Origin: Aeromonas veronii
Lineage (GTDB): Bacteria; Pseudomonadota; Gammaproteobacteria; Enterobacterales; Aeromonadaceae
Direction: 5' to 3'
DNA: 64,000 bases
NCBI GenBank assembly: GCA_041319085.1
Contig: CP101033.1
Coordinates: forward strand, 1,452,501-1,516,500
The translations under genes and the position numbers were made by a program. Below the pieces are notes generated by a model, which was given only the letters and a program-made list of their open reading frames with translations, was not told where the DNA came from and searched no databases. Shown here in pieces: positions 55,813 to 64,000 of this stretch (position 1 is the first letter of the stretch; each line of letters opens with the position of its first letter).

Positions 55813-57474
55813 ATGAGTCAGGCGAACAGCCCAACTAACTTTATTCGTCAGATCATTGATGAAGATCTGGCCAGCGGTAAGCACAGCAGCGTGCATACCC
55901 GTTTTCCGCCCGAGCCGAACGGTTATCTCCATATCGGCCACGCCAAGTCCATCTGCCTGAACTTCGGTATCGCCCGTGACTATCAGGGCCAGTGCAACCT
56001 GCGTTTCGATGACACCAATCCGGTGAAGGAAGATATCGAGTACGTAGAGTCCATCAAGCAGGACGTGCAGTGGCTCGGCTTCCAGTGGAGCGGCGAGATC
56101 TGCTACTCCTCCGACTATTTCGACAAGCTGCACGGCTACGCCATCGAGCTGATTGAAAAGGGTCTGGCCTATGTGGACGAGCTGACGCCCGAGCAGATGC
56201 GCGAGTACCGTGGCACCCTGACAGAAGCTGGCAAGAACAGCCCGTTCCGCGATCGCAGCGTGGCAGAGAACCTGGCGCTGTTTGCCAAGATGAAGAACGG
56301 CGAGTTTGCCGAAGGCACCGCCTGCCTGCGCGCCAAGATCGACATGGCATCCCCCTTCATGGTGATGCGTGATCCGGTGATCTACCGCATCAAGTTTGCC
56401 CACCACCACCAGACCGGCGACAAGTGGTGCATCTACCCAATGTATGACTTCACCCACTGCATCTCCGATGCGCTGGAAGGGATCACCCACTCTATCTGTA
56501 CCCTGGAGTTTCAGGACAACCGTCGTCTGTACGACTGGGTGCTGGACAACATCACCATCGACTGCCACCCCCGTCAGTACGAGTTCTCACGTCTGAACCT
56601 CGAATACACCGTCATGTCCAAGCGCAAGCTGAACCTGCTGGTGACCGAGAAGCACGTCGATGGGTGGGATGACCCGCGCATGCTGACCGTCTCCGGTTTG
56701 CGTCGTCGTGGTTACACTCCGGCCTCCATCCGCGAGTTCTGCAAGCGCATCGGCGTCACCAAGCAGGACAACATCGTCGAGATGAGCATGCTGGAAGCCT
56801 GCATCCGCGAAGACCTCAACGAGCATGCGCCGCGTGCCATGGCCGTGCTGCATCCGGTGAAAGTGGTTATTGAGAACCTGGCTGCCGACGAAGTGCTGAC
56901 TGCCCCGGCCCATCCGAGCAATGCCGAGATGGGTTCCCGTACGCTTCCCTTCACCCGCGAAATCTTCATCGACGAAGCGGACTTCAAAGAAGAGGCGAAC
57001 AAGCAGTTCAAGCGTCTGGTACTGGGCAAGGAAGTGCGTCTGCGCAATGCCTATGTGATCAAGGCCGAGCGCATCGAGAAAGATGCCGATGGTAAAGTCA
57101 CCTGCATCTACTGCAGCTACGACCCCGAGACGCTGGGCAAGGATCCGGCCGATGGTCGCAAGGTGAAAGGGGTGATCCACTGGGTCAGCGCCACTCACTC
57201 CCTGCCAGCGGAAGTGCGTCTCTACGACCGTCTGTTCAAGGTACCGAACCCGGGTGCCGAGGATGACTTCGAAGCCGCGCTGAACCCGGATTCACTGGTG
57301 ATCATCGAGGGGGCCCGTGTCGAGGCCTCCCTGAAGAACGCCAAGCCGGAGCAGGCTTACCAGTTCGAGCGCGAAGGTTACTTCTGCGCCGACAACAAGC
57401 TCTCCAGCCCGGAGCATCTGGTGTTCAACCGCACCGTTGCCCTTCGCGACTCCTGGGGCAAAGTCGAAGGCTAA
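55813..57474 (+). CDS. glnS: Glutaminyl-tRNA synthetase
   Basis: GlnRS charges tRNA-Gln in the cytoplasm. The 553-residue class I synthetase has [15 protein letters not shown] with HIGH at residues 40-43, and the VMSKRKL version of KMSKS near residue 268, as in E. coli GlnRS. The C-terminal anticodon-binding beta-barrels are complete. GAGGTGAGCC precedes the ATG. Confidence 0.97.
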   Translation: MSQANSPTNFIRQIIDEDLASGKHSSVHTRFPPEPNGYLHIGHAKSICLNFGIARDYQGQCNLRFDDTNPVKEDIEYVESIKQDVQWLGFQWSGEICYSSDYFDKLHGYAIELIEKGLAYVDELTPEQMREYRGTLTEAGKNSPFRDRSVAENLALFAKMKNGEFAEGTACLRAKIDMASPFMVMRDPVIYRIKFAHHHQTGDKWCIYPMYDFTHCISDALEGITHSICTLEFQDNRRLYDWVLDNITIDCHPRQYEFSRLNLEYTVMSKRKLNLLVTEKHVDGWDDPRMLTVSGLRRRGYTPASIREFCKRIGVTKQDNIVEMSMLEACIREDLNEHAPRAMAVLHPVKVVIENLAADEVLTAPAHPSNAEMGSRTLPFTREIFIDEADFKEEANKQFKRLVLGKEVRLRNAYVIKAERIEKDADGKVTCIYCSYDPETLGKDPADGRKVKGVIHWVSATHSLPAEVRLYDRLFKVPNPGAEDDFEAALNPDSLVIIEGARVEASLKNAKPEQAYQFEREGYFCADNKLSSPEHLVFNRTVALRDSWGKVEG

Positions 57475-57533
57475 CTCAGTGGGGCAGGGGAGACCCTGCC
57501 CTGTGTGATGCCAGACGGCCTGCGCCGGACAAT

Positions 57534-57562
57534 AAAAAAGCCAGCTGATGCTGGCTTTTTTA
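57534..57562. terminator. Bidirectional terminator between glnS and fur
   Basis: AAAAAGCCAGC and GCTGGCTTTTT pair around TGAT with A and T runs on both sides. Confidence 0.92.
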
Positions 57563-57591
57563 TTGTCTGTTATCTGCAAGCCGCGGCCGAC

Positions 57592-58020
57592 TTATTCGTT
57601 GTGCTTGCACTCACCGGTAGTACAGTGACCGTAGAGGTAGAGGCTATGGTTGGTGAGACGGATATTGAATTTCTTGGCGATCTCGCGCTGGCGCTGTTCG
57701 ATCACCTCGTCGGAGAACTCGATCACCTTGCCGCAGTCGAGGCAAACCAGGTGGTCGTGGTGCTCCTGCGTGGCCAGTTCGAATACCGACTTGCCACCTT
57801 CGAAGTGGTGACGGGTAACGATACCGGCATCATCAAACTGGTTGAGAACGCGATAGACGGTAGCGAGACCAATCTCTTCACCCAGGTCGATCAGTCGTTT
57901 ATAGAGATCTTCGGCGCTGGTGTGCTGGCAATCCGGCTGTTGCAGGATTTCCAGGATTTTGACCCGGGGCAAGGTGATCTTGAGCCCGGCCTTTTTTAAC
58001 GCTTGGTTGTTGTCTGCCAT
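57592..58020 (-). CDS. fur: Ferric uptake regulator Fur
   Basis: Fur represses iron-uptake genes when bound to Fe2+. The 142-residue protein has the winged helix (SAEDLYKRLIDLGEEIGLATVYRVLNQFDDAGIV), the HHHDH-type metal site in ELATQEHHDHLVCLDC with Cys93 and Cys96, and a second Cys pair near the C terminus (HCTTGEC). The ribosome site before ATG 58020 is weak (AAGTAG). An out-of-frame upstream open frame overlaps the start. Confidence 0.96.
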   Translation of the reverse strand: MADNNQALKKAGLKITLPRVKILEILQQPDCQHTSAEDLYKRLIDLGEEIGLATVYRVLNQFDDAGIVTRHHFEGGKSVFELATQEHHDHLVCLDCGKVIEFSDEVIEQRQREIAKKFNIRLTNHSLYLYGHCTTGECKHNE

Positions 58021-58104
58021 ATTCTACTTATTCGCATTCTCGAAGGTGGGGTTATTCTGATGGACTGCCGCAGGAATGGCAACCTTGAACTCGCTTGGCC
58101 TGTC

Positions 58105-58110
58105 ATTATA
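58105..58110 (-). promoter_or_regulatory. -10 element upstream of fur
   Basis: The minus strand reads TATAAT 85 nt upstream of the fur ATG. The -35 region is weak. A stem TAAACCCA/TGGGTTTA (58131-58155) lies just upstream. Confidence 0.45.
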
Positions 58111-58262
58111 GGTCGGAGCCTCCCTAAAAATAAACCCAGCAATTCAATGGGTTTAGTCATAAATGGCCGATTGGATTGAAATAATCAATCGTGTCTTCCG
58201 ACTTGCTGGCATGGCAGATGTTGATAAGATGTAACTTTCATATTTCTGGTCGGATGAGATCC

Positions 58263-58736
58263 ATGGATTGGCTTTTTGACAATGCGGCCTGGGTGCGGCG
58301 CGCACTCAACGCCTGGCCCCCCTTCTGGGGTGCCGGTATCAAGATAGAAACCCTGAGCGATGACTTTCGCTACTGCCGGGTGACCCTGAAATCCCGCTGG
58401 TGGAACAAGAATGCCAACCGCACCCAGTTTGGCGGCAGCATGTTTGCCATGACTGATCCCATCTATCCGCTGATGCTGATGGGCTACTTCAAGAATCGCT
58501 ACTACGTCTGGGACAAGGCGGGCAGCATCAACTACATCAAACCCGGCAAGGGCAAGCTGGTGGCCGAGTTCAACCTGACCGAGGGCAAGCTGGCCGACAT
58601 CGTGGCGGCGACCGAGGGGGGCAACAAACACTTCCCCGAATTCGAGGTGACGGTACAGGACAAGAGCGGCGAACTGGTGGCACAGGTCAAGCGCACCCTC
58701 TATGTGCGAGCCAAACCGGAGCACAGAGGTGAATAA
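58263..58736 (+). CDS. DUF4442 hotdog-fold protein (putative thioesterase)
   Basis: This 157-residue protein belongs to DUF4442, a hotdog-fold group related to acyl-CoA thioesterases. Visible blocks are NRTQFGGSMFAMTDPIYPLMLM, which holds the helix of the hotdog fold, and LVAEFNLTEGKLADI. The substrate is unknown. I start at ATG 58263 (MDWLFDN), with GGATGAG upstream; ATG 58254 is also possible. An IS50-like element lies 56 nt after the stop. Confidence 0.8.
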   Translation: MDWLFDNAAWVRRALNAWPPFWGAGIKIETLSDDFRYCRVTLKSRWWNKNANRTQFGGSMFAMTDPIYPLMLMGYFKNRYYVWDKAGSINYIKPGKGKLVAEFNLTEGKLADIVAATEGGNKHFPEFEVTVQDKSGELVAQVKRTLYVRAKPEHRGE

Positions 58737-58784
58737 CAGGGGAGAATAAAGGCAGGCATCGCAACAAGCAGATACAACAAGGGC

Positions 58785-58792
58785 CCCGTCGG
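58785..58792 (+). repeat. Target duplication, left copy
   Basis: CCCGTCGG precedes the left end of the IS and is repeated at 60294-60301. Nine bases would match only if one mismatch is allowed, although IS50-type elements usually make 9-bp duplications. Confidence 0.8.
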
Positions 58793-58810
58793 CTGTCTCT
58801 TATACACAAA

Positions 58811-58838
58811 TCCCCAAGCATCGCTTGGGGATTTTTTT
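58811..58838 (+). terminator. Terminator inside the IS left end
   Basis: CCCCAAGC and GCTTGGGG pair around ATC and are followed by AT7. It would stop read-in from outside and so limit transposase expression from flanking promoters. Confidence 0.85.
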
Positions 58839-58896
58839 GAACCTTTTCCCTTCTCCGTGATCTGACTCTTTTGCCATCCCTTATCACGGCTCTAAT

Positions 58897-60276
58897 ATGC
58901 ATCTCACCCAACTCGAACAATGGGCATTCGACCAGTTTGGCCATGCCAATCTCAAGGACCCCAGACGCACTGAACGTCTCGTCAAACTCGCCACCGCCCT
59001 TGCTCAACAACCCGGAGATTGCGTGTCACAACTTCCCCTCTCACCCGCCGACATGGAAGGCTCATATCGCTTTATTCGCAACCACCATGTCAATGCCGAT
59101 GCCATTGCTGATGCAGGCTTTGCCACCACCGCAGCCCTAGCCAGGGACTACGACCTGTTGCTGGCACTGGAAGATACCACGGCCCTGACCTTCAACCATG
59201 CCAGCGTCCATGATGAGCTGGGGCACACCAATCAAGGCAGTAGTCGCGCTCTGCTGGCTCACTCCGTCTTGTTGTTTGCTCCGCATAAATCGCAGGTGGT
59301 CGGCATGATTGCACAGCGTATCTGGACCCGTGATGTCAGCAAGCGGGGAGAGAGCCACCGGCATGCCACCCGGCCTTACAAGGAGAAAGAGAGTCGCAAG
59401 TGGGAGGAGGCATCCGTGGCCTTTGCCGCCCGTCTCGGCACTCAGATGGCCAACGTTATCTCGGTCTGTGACCGGGAAGCGGATATCTACGAATATCTGC
59501 ATTACAAGCAGAGCAACCAACAACGCTTTGTGGTGCGCTCGATGCAAAGTCGCTGTATCGAAGAGCATGACCACAAGCTCTACGACTATGCCCGGCAGTG
59601 CCACTCTGCCGGCACCAAGGTCGTCAAAATACCGCAGCGGGGCGGCAGAAAAGCCAGAGAGGCCGTGCTCGACATCAAGTTTACCAAAGTCACCCTAAAG
59701 GCTCCGGCCAACAAGCGTAACGAGCCGGATATCCCGCTCTACTACGTGGGATGCATTGAGCAGGGCGATGCCTCTGACCGGCTGGAGTGGCACCTGCTGA
59801 CTAGTGAAGCCGTGACCGACGATGCACAGGCCCGCAAGGTTATCGGCTATTACGAGCGGCGCTGGCTTATCGAGGATTATCACAAGGTCTGGAAGAGTGC
59901 CGGCACTCGGGTAGAAACCTTAAGGATGCAGAGCATGGATAACCTGAAGCGGATGTGCGTCATCTTGTCGTTTATCGCGGTGCGTCTGTTGCAATTGAGG
60001 TTTATCAACGAGGAGTCATCGGCACAGAATCAAAGCTGCGAAACGGTGATAGGCCCGACGGGGTGGAAGCTGCTTTGGCGAAAGGTAGAGAAAACGCCGT
60101 TGCCAACCAAGGTGCCGGATATGAGATGGGCGTACCGGAGCCTGGCCAAGCTGGGGGGCTGGAAGGACACTAAACGAACGGGGCGGGCTTCAATAGCGGC
60201 ATTATGGGAGGGCTGGTTTCGACTCCAGACCCTCCTGGAAGGCTACGAACTGGCGCAGTCTCTTGAGCACCAATAG
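58897..60276 (+). CDS. IS50-like (Tn5-type) transposase
   Basis: This 459-residue DDE transposase has catalytic Asp93 (LEDTTAL), Asp192 (SVCDREAD) and Glu326, very near the Tn5 positions 97, 188 and 326. The YREK signature is present as YERRWLIEDYHKVWK. The frame is open throughout, so it may be active. An N-terminal DNA-binding part (LKDPRRTERLVKLATALAQQPG) matches the family. Confidence 0.95.
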   Translation: MHLTQLEQWAFDQFGHANLKDPRRTERLVKLATALAQQPGDCVSQLPLSPADMEGSYRFIRNHHVNADAIADAGFATTAALARDYDLLLALEDTTALTFNHASVHDELGHTNQGSSRALLAHSVLLFAPHKSQVVGMIAQRIWTRDVSKRGESHRHATRPYKEKESRKWEEASVAFAARLGTQMANVISVCDREADIYEYLHYKQSNQQRFVVRSMQSRCIEEHDHKLYDYARQCHSAGTKVVKIPQRGGRKAREAVLDIKFTKVTLKAPANKRNEPDIPLYYVGCIEQGDASDRLEWHLLTSEAVTDDAQARKVIGYYERRWLIEDYHKVWKSAGTRVETLRMQSMDNLKRMCVILSFIAVRLLQLRFINEESSAQNQSCETVIGPTGWKLLWRKVEKTPLPTKVPDMRWAYRSLAKLGGWKDTKRTGRASIAALWEGWFRLQTLLEGYELAQSLEHQ

Positions 60277-60293
60277 TTGTGATCAAGAGACAG

Positions 60294-60312
60294 CCCGTCG
60301 GGGCCCTTGTTG
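60294..60312. repeat. Right target-duplication copy and right half of the interrupted terminator
   Basis: CCCGTCGG repeats the left copy, then GGCCCTTGTTG mirrors CAACAAGGGCC at 58776-58786 before the element. Removing the IS restores a perfect CAACAAGGGCCCC-GTC-GGGGCCCTTGTTG stem. Confidence 0.85.
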
Positions 60313-60335
60313 TCAGAGAGAAAAGGGGAGGCGGA

Positions 60336-60860
60336 TTACTCCAGCTCGCCCAGGCACATCTCTTCATGCAGCTGCTTGCACCAGCCCTTGACGCGCTCGG
60401 CAGTCAGCTCTGGCTGGCGATCTTCATCGATACCCAGACCGACAAAGTGCTTGTCATCGACCAGCGCTTTGGAGGCTTCAAACTCGTAGCCGGCAGTCGG
60501 CCAGTGACCGATGATGATGGCGCCTTTGGCTTCGACGATGTCACGCAGGGTGCCCATGGCGTCGAGGAAGTACTCGGCGTAGTCTTCCTGATCACCGCAA
60601 CCGAAGATGGCGACCAGCTTGTTGGTGAAGTCGATTTCGCCCAGATCGGGGAAGAAGTCGTCCCAGTCGGCCTGGGCTTCGCCGTAGTACCAGGTCGGGA
60701 TGCCGAACATCAGCAGATCAAAGCTCTCGATGTCGGCCTTGCTGCTCTTGGCGATGTCACGGACTTCAATCAGGTTTTTGCCCAGCTCTTTCTGGATCAT
60801 CTTGGCGACAGCTTCGGTGTTACCGGTATCGCTGCCAAAAAACAGACCTACACTTGCCAT
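60336..60860 (-). CDS. fldA: Flavodoxin FldA
   Basis: FldA is a FMN electron carrier that replaces ferredoxin and drives radical enzymes. The 174-residue long-chain flavodoxin has the FMN-phosphate loop GSDTGNTEAVA, the WYYGEAQADWDDF loop that stacks on the flavin and FGCGDQEDYAEYFLDAMG. It is read with ybfE upstream. Its own terminator is interrupted by the IS50-like element 42 nt downstream. Confidence 0.96.
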   Translation of the reverse strand: MASVGLFFGSDTGNTEAVAKMIQKELGKNLIEVRDIAKSSKADIESFDLLMFGIPTWYYGEAQADWDDFFPDLGEIDFTNKLVAIFGCGDQEDYAEYFLDAMGTLRDIVEAKGAIIIGHWPTAGYEFEASKALVDDKHFVGLGIDEDRQPELTAERVKGWCKQLHEEMCLGELE

Positions 60861-60899
60861 AGTGTTTAGTTACCCGTATTTGGTGTTAATGCTCAACGC

Positions 60900-61196
60900 T
60901 CAGACTGCAATGTCCACCGCAAAGGCGGAATCAATCTGTTGTTTCAGAATAGATTGGATCAGCTCGGCTCGGCTGATGTTCTGTTGTAACGCAAGTTGGT
61001 TCAGGCGCTCCAGCAACTCGGCCTCCACCTTTAACTCTACCCGCTTCAGCCCATTTTCCCGATCGCGCTTAAGCTGGTTACGCTTGTTGATCTTGAGCTG
61101 GGTCTCGCGGGGGAGTGGATTGGTCTTTGGCCTGCCGGGGCGCTTCTCATTTGCGAACAGATCCAGTGTTGTTCGATCAGTTTGCTGTTTGGCCAT
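60900..61196 (-). CDS. ybfE: YbfE-like ribbon-helix-helix protein (LexA-regulated in E. coli)
   Basis: This 98-residue protein is rich in Lys and Arg. The C-terminal half (KRVELKVEAELLERLNQLALQQNISRAELIQSILKQQI) fits a ribbon-helix-helix DNA-binding fold. E. coli YbfE, in the same place upstream of fldA, is SOS-induced. I cannot see a clear LexA box here, so SOS control is not supported by this sequence. Confidence 0.87.
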   Translation of the reverse strand: MAKQQTDRTTLDLFANEKRPGRPKTNPLPRETQLKINKRNQLKRDRENGLKRVELKVEAELLERLNQLALQQNISRAELIQSILKQQIDSAFAVDIAV

Positions 61197-61216
61197 ACAT
61201 CACAGATGAAAATAAG

Positions 61217-61438
61217 TTAGCCGAGTCCTGAGCCTTCCCAGCCCAGTTCGATCAGCCCCTTGGCGACAAAACCCGCACAACCCAGAAACAGTACCAACCA
61301 GACGATAAAACGGCCGAAACGGGGCACATTGCCGCGCTTGAGCACGTCATGAATGGCAAGACCAATCAAGATGAAAATCGCCAGAAAAAATAATTTCAGG
61401 CCCAAACTTTCGATCAGGTCGATATGTTCACTTAGCAT
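61217..61438 (-). CDS. DUF2788 small membrane protein
   Basis: This 73-residue protein has two transmembrane helices (LGLKLFFLAIFILIGLAIHDVL and FGRFIVWLVLFLGCAGFVAKGLIE) and fits DUF2788. Its function is unknown. It lies between ybfF and ybfE in one direction, with short gaps, so it is probably co-transcribed with them. Confidence 0.85.
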   Translation of the reverse strand: MLSEHIDLIESLGLKLFFLAIFILIGLAIHDVLKRGNVPRFGRFIVWLVLFLGCAGFVAKGLIELGWEGSGLG

Positions 61439-61493
61439 GGATTGCGCACACTCCTTATGACGGGCGCACTATATCACAAAGGATTTGAAACTG

Positions 61494-62276
61494 TTAACCG
61501 CCTGTCGACAGGAAATCCACAACCAATTTGTTGAACAGAGCCGGTTTTTCCGCATGCAGCCAGTGACCGGTGCCGGCGATGACACGCACCTTTGCCGCCG
61601 GGAATTGGGCCAGTGCCGCCTCGCTGTATTGCGGCTGCATATAGTCAGAATCGCCCCCCTTGATAAAGAGCACCGGCCCCTCGAAGCGGCGATCATCCTC
61701 TGGCCAGCCCATGATATTGGCGTAGTTTTGCTCAAGCGCGGGCACATTGCAGCGCCAACCCCAGCCATGCTCGCCTCTGGCGAACGACTTGAGCAGGAAC
61801 TGGCGCACCCCGGCGATCTCGATGTACTGCGCCAGCATGGCCTCCGCTTCGCCGCGGCTTTGTGGCGGCGTGTGCAGTGTGGCGTTGAGTCCGGCGAACA
61901 CATTCTGGTGGCGGGAGTGGGGATAGGCGACCGGCGCCATGTCGGCCACTACCAGCTTGGTCACCCGCTCTGGCGCCAGCTTGGCGAGCTGCATCGCCAC
62001 CTTGCCACCCATCGAGTGGCCAATCAGGGTCGCTTCGGCAATATTCAGCCGATCCATCAGGGTCAGGATATCGGCCGCCTGGGCTGGATAGCTCATCTCG
62101 CTGCCATGAAAGGAGGCGCCGTGGTTACGCAGATCGACGCTGATGACCCGGTACTGCTCGCAGAGGGCACGGGCCAGCAGGCCTAGGTTGTCGAGGCTGC
62201 CAAACAGGCCGTGGATCAGAATGACGGCCGGGCCCTGACCCTGCTCCTTGAAGTTCAATATGCTGTTTTGTTGCAA
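61494..62276 (-). CDS. ybfF: Alpha/beta-hydrolase esterase YbfF
   Basis: This 260-residue esterase matches E. coli YbfF. The nucleophile Ser88 is in GHSMGG, the oxyanion-hole segment is IHGLFGSLDN, and the catalytic His is about 238 in GTGHWLHAEKP. E. coli YbfF acts on acyl-CoA and malonyl-type esters in vitro. It is divergent from seqA, as in E. coli. Confidence 0.93.
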   Translation of the reverse strand: MQQNSILNFKEQGQGPAVILIHGLFGSLDNLGLLARALCEQYRVISVDLRNHGASFHGSEMSYPAQAADILTLMDRLNIAEATLIGHSMGGKVAMQLAKLAPERVTKLVVADMAPVAYPHSRHQNVFAGLNATLHTPPQSRGEAEAMLAQYIEIAGVRQFLLKSFARGEHGWGWRCNVPALEQNYANIMGWPEDDRRFEGPVLFIKGGDSDYMQPQYSEAALAQFPAAKVRVIAGTGHWLHAEKPALFNKLVVDFLSTGG

Positions 62277-62550
62277 AATGACACCTTGTCGGTCGTGGGT
62301 GCGTAGCGCTTTTTTATTTAACGCACTGGAAAGAAAAGGATTTCATCTAACGGATGGGAAATTTATGTGGTTTTTTTTCTAAAAAATCCCGTCCGGATCG
62401 GCTATCAGTGCGGCTGATCACACACTTGGCCCGCTATTATGCCGTATTCTCGATGAGATTCATGTACATCTGTCCGCCCCTTGCTTGGGCTGTCGGGTTT
62501 GCCTATGTATAATCGCCGCATCCGAATTTCGACGAGTCCAGCGCATCCCT

Positions 62551-63060
62551 ATGAAAACCATCGAGCTTGATGACGATCTCTACTTCTATATCGCCAGCCA
62601 GACCCGGCACATTGGTGAGAGTGCCTCCGATATCCTGCGCCGTCTGCTGGAACAGCCTGCTCACCAACGTGTGCCGGTTGCCGAGCCCGTTGCCGTCGCG
62701 CAGCCCAGTGCGGTCGCCACCCAGCAAGGGCTGCAAGCTCTGCTCGATTCCGGTGAGCTGCAAAAGGAAGAGAAGTCCATCAACCGCTTTATGCAGGTGC
62801 TCAGTACCCTCTACCGTGACGATCCGGTCGGGTTTACCCAGGCCACCGAAATCAAGGGGCGCAAGCGCGTCTATTTCTCGCGGGATCCCGAGGCTCTGCG
62901 CGCCAGTGGCAGCACCACCAAGCCCAAGCCGGTACCGGACACCCCGTTCTGGGTGATCACCAACACCAACACCAGCCGCAAGCAGAACATGGTGGCCCAG
63001 CTGATGGCCAGCATGGGCTATGGCGAAGAGGTGATCGCGCAGGTGTGCGGCGCAATCTAA
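62551..63060 (+). CDS. seqA: Replication-initiation negative regulator SeqA
   Basis: SeqA binds hemimethylated GATC sites and delays re-initiation at oriC. The 169-residue protein starts at ATG 62551 ([33 protein letters not shown]), which is the N-terminal oligomerisation domain. The C-terminal DNA-binding domain ([16 protein letters not shown]...[35 protein letters not shown]) is complete. The linker is shorter than in E. coli (181 residues). The seqA-pgm order is conserved. Confidence 0.96.
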   Translation: MKTIELDDDLYFYIASQTRHIGESASDILRRLLEQPAHQRVPVAEPVAVAQPSAVATQQGLQALLDSGELQKEEKSINRFMQVLSTLYRDDPVGFTQATEIKGRKRVYFSRDPEALRASGSTTKPKPVPDTPFWVITNTNTSRKQNMVAQLMASMGYGEEVIAQVCGAI

Positions 63061-63118
63061 CGGTTTTTCAAGACTCAGGCCTTGCCCGGCAAGGCCGCCA
63101 TTACGCAAGGAAAACGCC

Positions 63119-64000
63119 ATGGCTCAGCATTCCCACGCCGGTCAACCGGCCCGTTTAAGCGACCTGACCAATATCCCCCGTCTGGTCAGTGCCTACTACC
63201 TCAACAAGCCGGACATGAGCCGCCCCGAGCAGCGGGTTGCCTTCGGTACCTCCGGCCACCGTGGCAGCGCCCTGCACAATGCCTTTACCGAATCCCATAT
63301 TCTGGCAGTGACCCAGGCACTGGTGGAGTATCGCCAGCAGGCCGGTATCACTGGCCCGCTGTTTGTCGGCATGGATACCCACGCCCTCTCCGAATCCGCC
63401 TTTGCCAGCGCGATCGAAGTGCTGGTCGCCAACGGCGTCGAAACCCGTATTCAGGCGGGCCTCGGTTTTACCCCGACCCCGGTCATCTCTCACGCCATCC
63501 TGCGCTACAACTCTGGCAAAGAAGGGGCCAGCAAGCCTGCTGCCCGTGCTGACGGTGTGGTGATCACCCCGTCTCACAACCCGCCGGAAGATGGTGGCTT
63601 CAAGTACAACCCGCCCCACGGTGGCCCCGCCGAAGGGGAGATCACCAAGTGGGTAGAAGACCGCGCCAACGCCATTCTGGAAGCGGGTCTGGCTGGCGTG
63701 AAGCGCATGCCGTTCGCCGAGGCGCTCAAGAGCCCGTTCGTGGTCGAGCACGACTATGTCACCCCTTATGTGGATGATCTGAAGAACGTGCTGGACATGG
63801 ATGCCATCAAGAACGCAGGCATCAAGATCGGTGTCGATCCGCTGGGCGGCTCCGGCGTCGCCTACTGGGACGTCATCGCCAAGACCTATGGCCTGAATAT
63901 CGAGGTGGTGAACTACAAGGTCGATCCGACCTTCTCCTTCATGACCCTGGATAAAGACGGCAAGATCCGGATGGACTGCTCCAGCCCGTTCGCCATGGCG
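63119..64000 (+). CDS. pgm: Phosphoglucomutase Pgm (3' end beyond the window)
   Basis: Pgm interconverts glucose-1-phosphate and glucose-6-phosphate. The window holds the first 294 codons. ATG 63119 has AAGGA upstream. Visible motifs are [11 protein letters not shown] near residue 42 and the phosphoserine loop [13 protein letters not shown] (Ser about 152), followed by the metal-site region. The frame is open to the last base of the window. It lies 58 nt after seqA and probably shares its transcript. Confidence 0.96.
   Translation, partial: MAQHSHAGQPARLSDLTNIPRLVSAYYLNKPDMSRPEQRVAFGTSGHRGSALHNAFTESHILAVTQALVEYRQQAGITGPLFVGMDTHALSESAFASAIEVLVANGVETRIQAGLGFTPTPVISHAILRYNSGKEGASKPAARADGVVITPSHNPPEDGGFKYNPPHGGPAEGEITKWVEDRANAILEAGLAGVKRMPFAEALKSPFVVEHDYVTPYVDDLKNVLDMDAIKNAGIKIGVDPLGGSGVAYWDVIAKTYGLNIEVVNYKVDPTFSFMTLDKDGKIRMDCSSPFAMA

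Larger units (their letters stand above)
58793..60293 (+). mobile_element. IS4-family, IS50-group insertion sequence, complete
   Basis: This is a 1501-bp element. The left end reads CTGTCTCTTATACACAAAT and the right end (reverse strand) CTGTCTCTTGATCACAACT, very close to the 19-bp ends of IS50/Tn5. It carries one intact transposase and an internal terminator just inside the left end. It sits inside a terminator stem between the DUF4442 gene and fldA. Confidence 0.94.

Overview
The window is a chromosomal segment of a gammaproteobacterium, almost certainly an Aeromonas. The evidence is a GC-rich gammaproteobacterial gene set, a polar-type flagellar cluster (flgNM / flgA / cheVR / flgB-L) with sigma54 and sigma28 promoters, an MCR-3-like chromosomal eptA, and a chitin/GlcNAc locus (nagCAB, nagE, chitobiase) next to the glnS-fur-fldA-ybfE-ybfF-seqA-pgm block that E. 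coli also has. I cannot assign a species. Coding density is high and I see no clearly broken gene.

Layout. 0.3-3.5 kb: a three-gene alpha/beta-type 2-oxoacid dehydrogenase operon (E1 alpha, E1 beta, E2) with stop/start overlaps and no local E3. 3.5-6 kb: a cold-shock protein with a long leader and several small conserved genes. 6-13.7 kb: two solute-binding proteins without adjacent permeases, an HD-GYP protein, rsuA, an EamA transporter and a YfcE-type phosphoesterase. 13.7-28.2 kb: the flagellar/chemotaxis region. flgN, flgM and flgA run leftward; cheV, cheR and flgBCDEFGHIJKL run rightward. Three sigma54 sites and two sigma28 sites (one perfectly spaced) can be read. 28.6-35.3 kb: a large SNF2-family helicase convergent with a tus-like replication-terminator protein, an IS1595-family element upstream of tus with an exact 8-bp target duplication, and a DUF1127 gene. 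35.6-41.5 kb: astE, suhB, a glutathione transferase, emrD with a hairpin-rich leader, and a lone-tnpB IS200/IS605-type element abutting the emrD stop codon. 41.9-47.7 kb: katG, a candidate small structured RNA, a second HD-GYP protein, and eptA behind a triple PmrA-type box. 47.8-55.5 kb: divergent nagBAC / nagE and a secreted GH20 chitobiase. 55.8-64 kb: glnS, fur, a DUF4442 gene, an IS50-like (IS4-family) element inserted inside a bidirectional terminator, fldA, ybfE, a DUF2788 gene, ybfF, seqA and pgm (cut by the window end).

How it works together. The flagellar region encodes rod, hook, rings and hook-filament junctions plus FlgM/FlgN checkpoint proteins and CheV/CheR signalling. Two HD-GYP genes add possible cyclic-di-GMP control, but they are not linked to it. 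The nag/chitobiase block forms a pathway: external chitobiose hydrolysis, GlcNAc uptake by NagE, deacetylation by NagA, deamination by NagB and repression by NagC. All three mobile elements sit in intergenic space: one upstream of tus, one at the emrD stop codon, one in a terminator stem.
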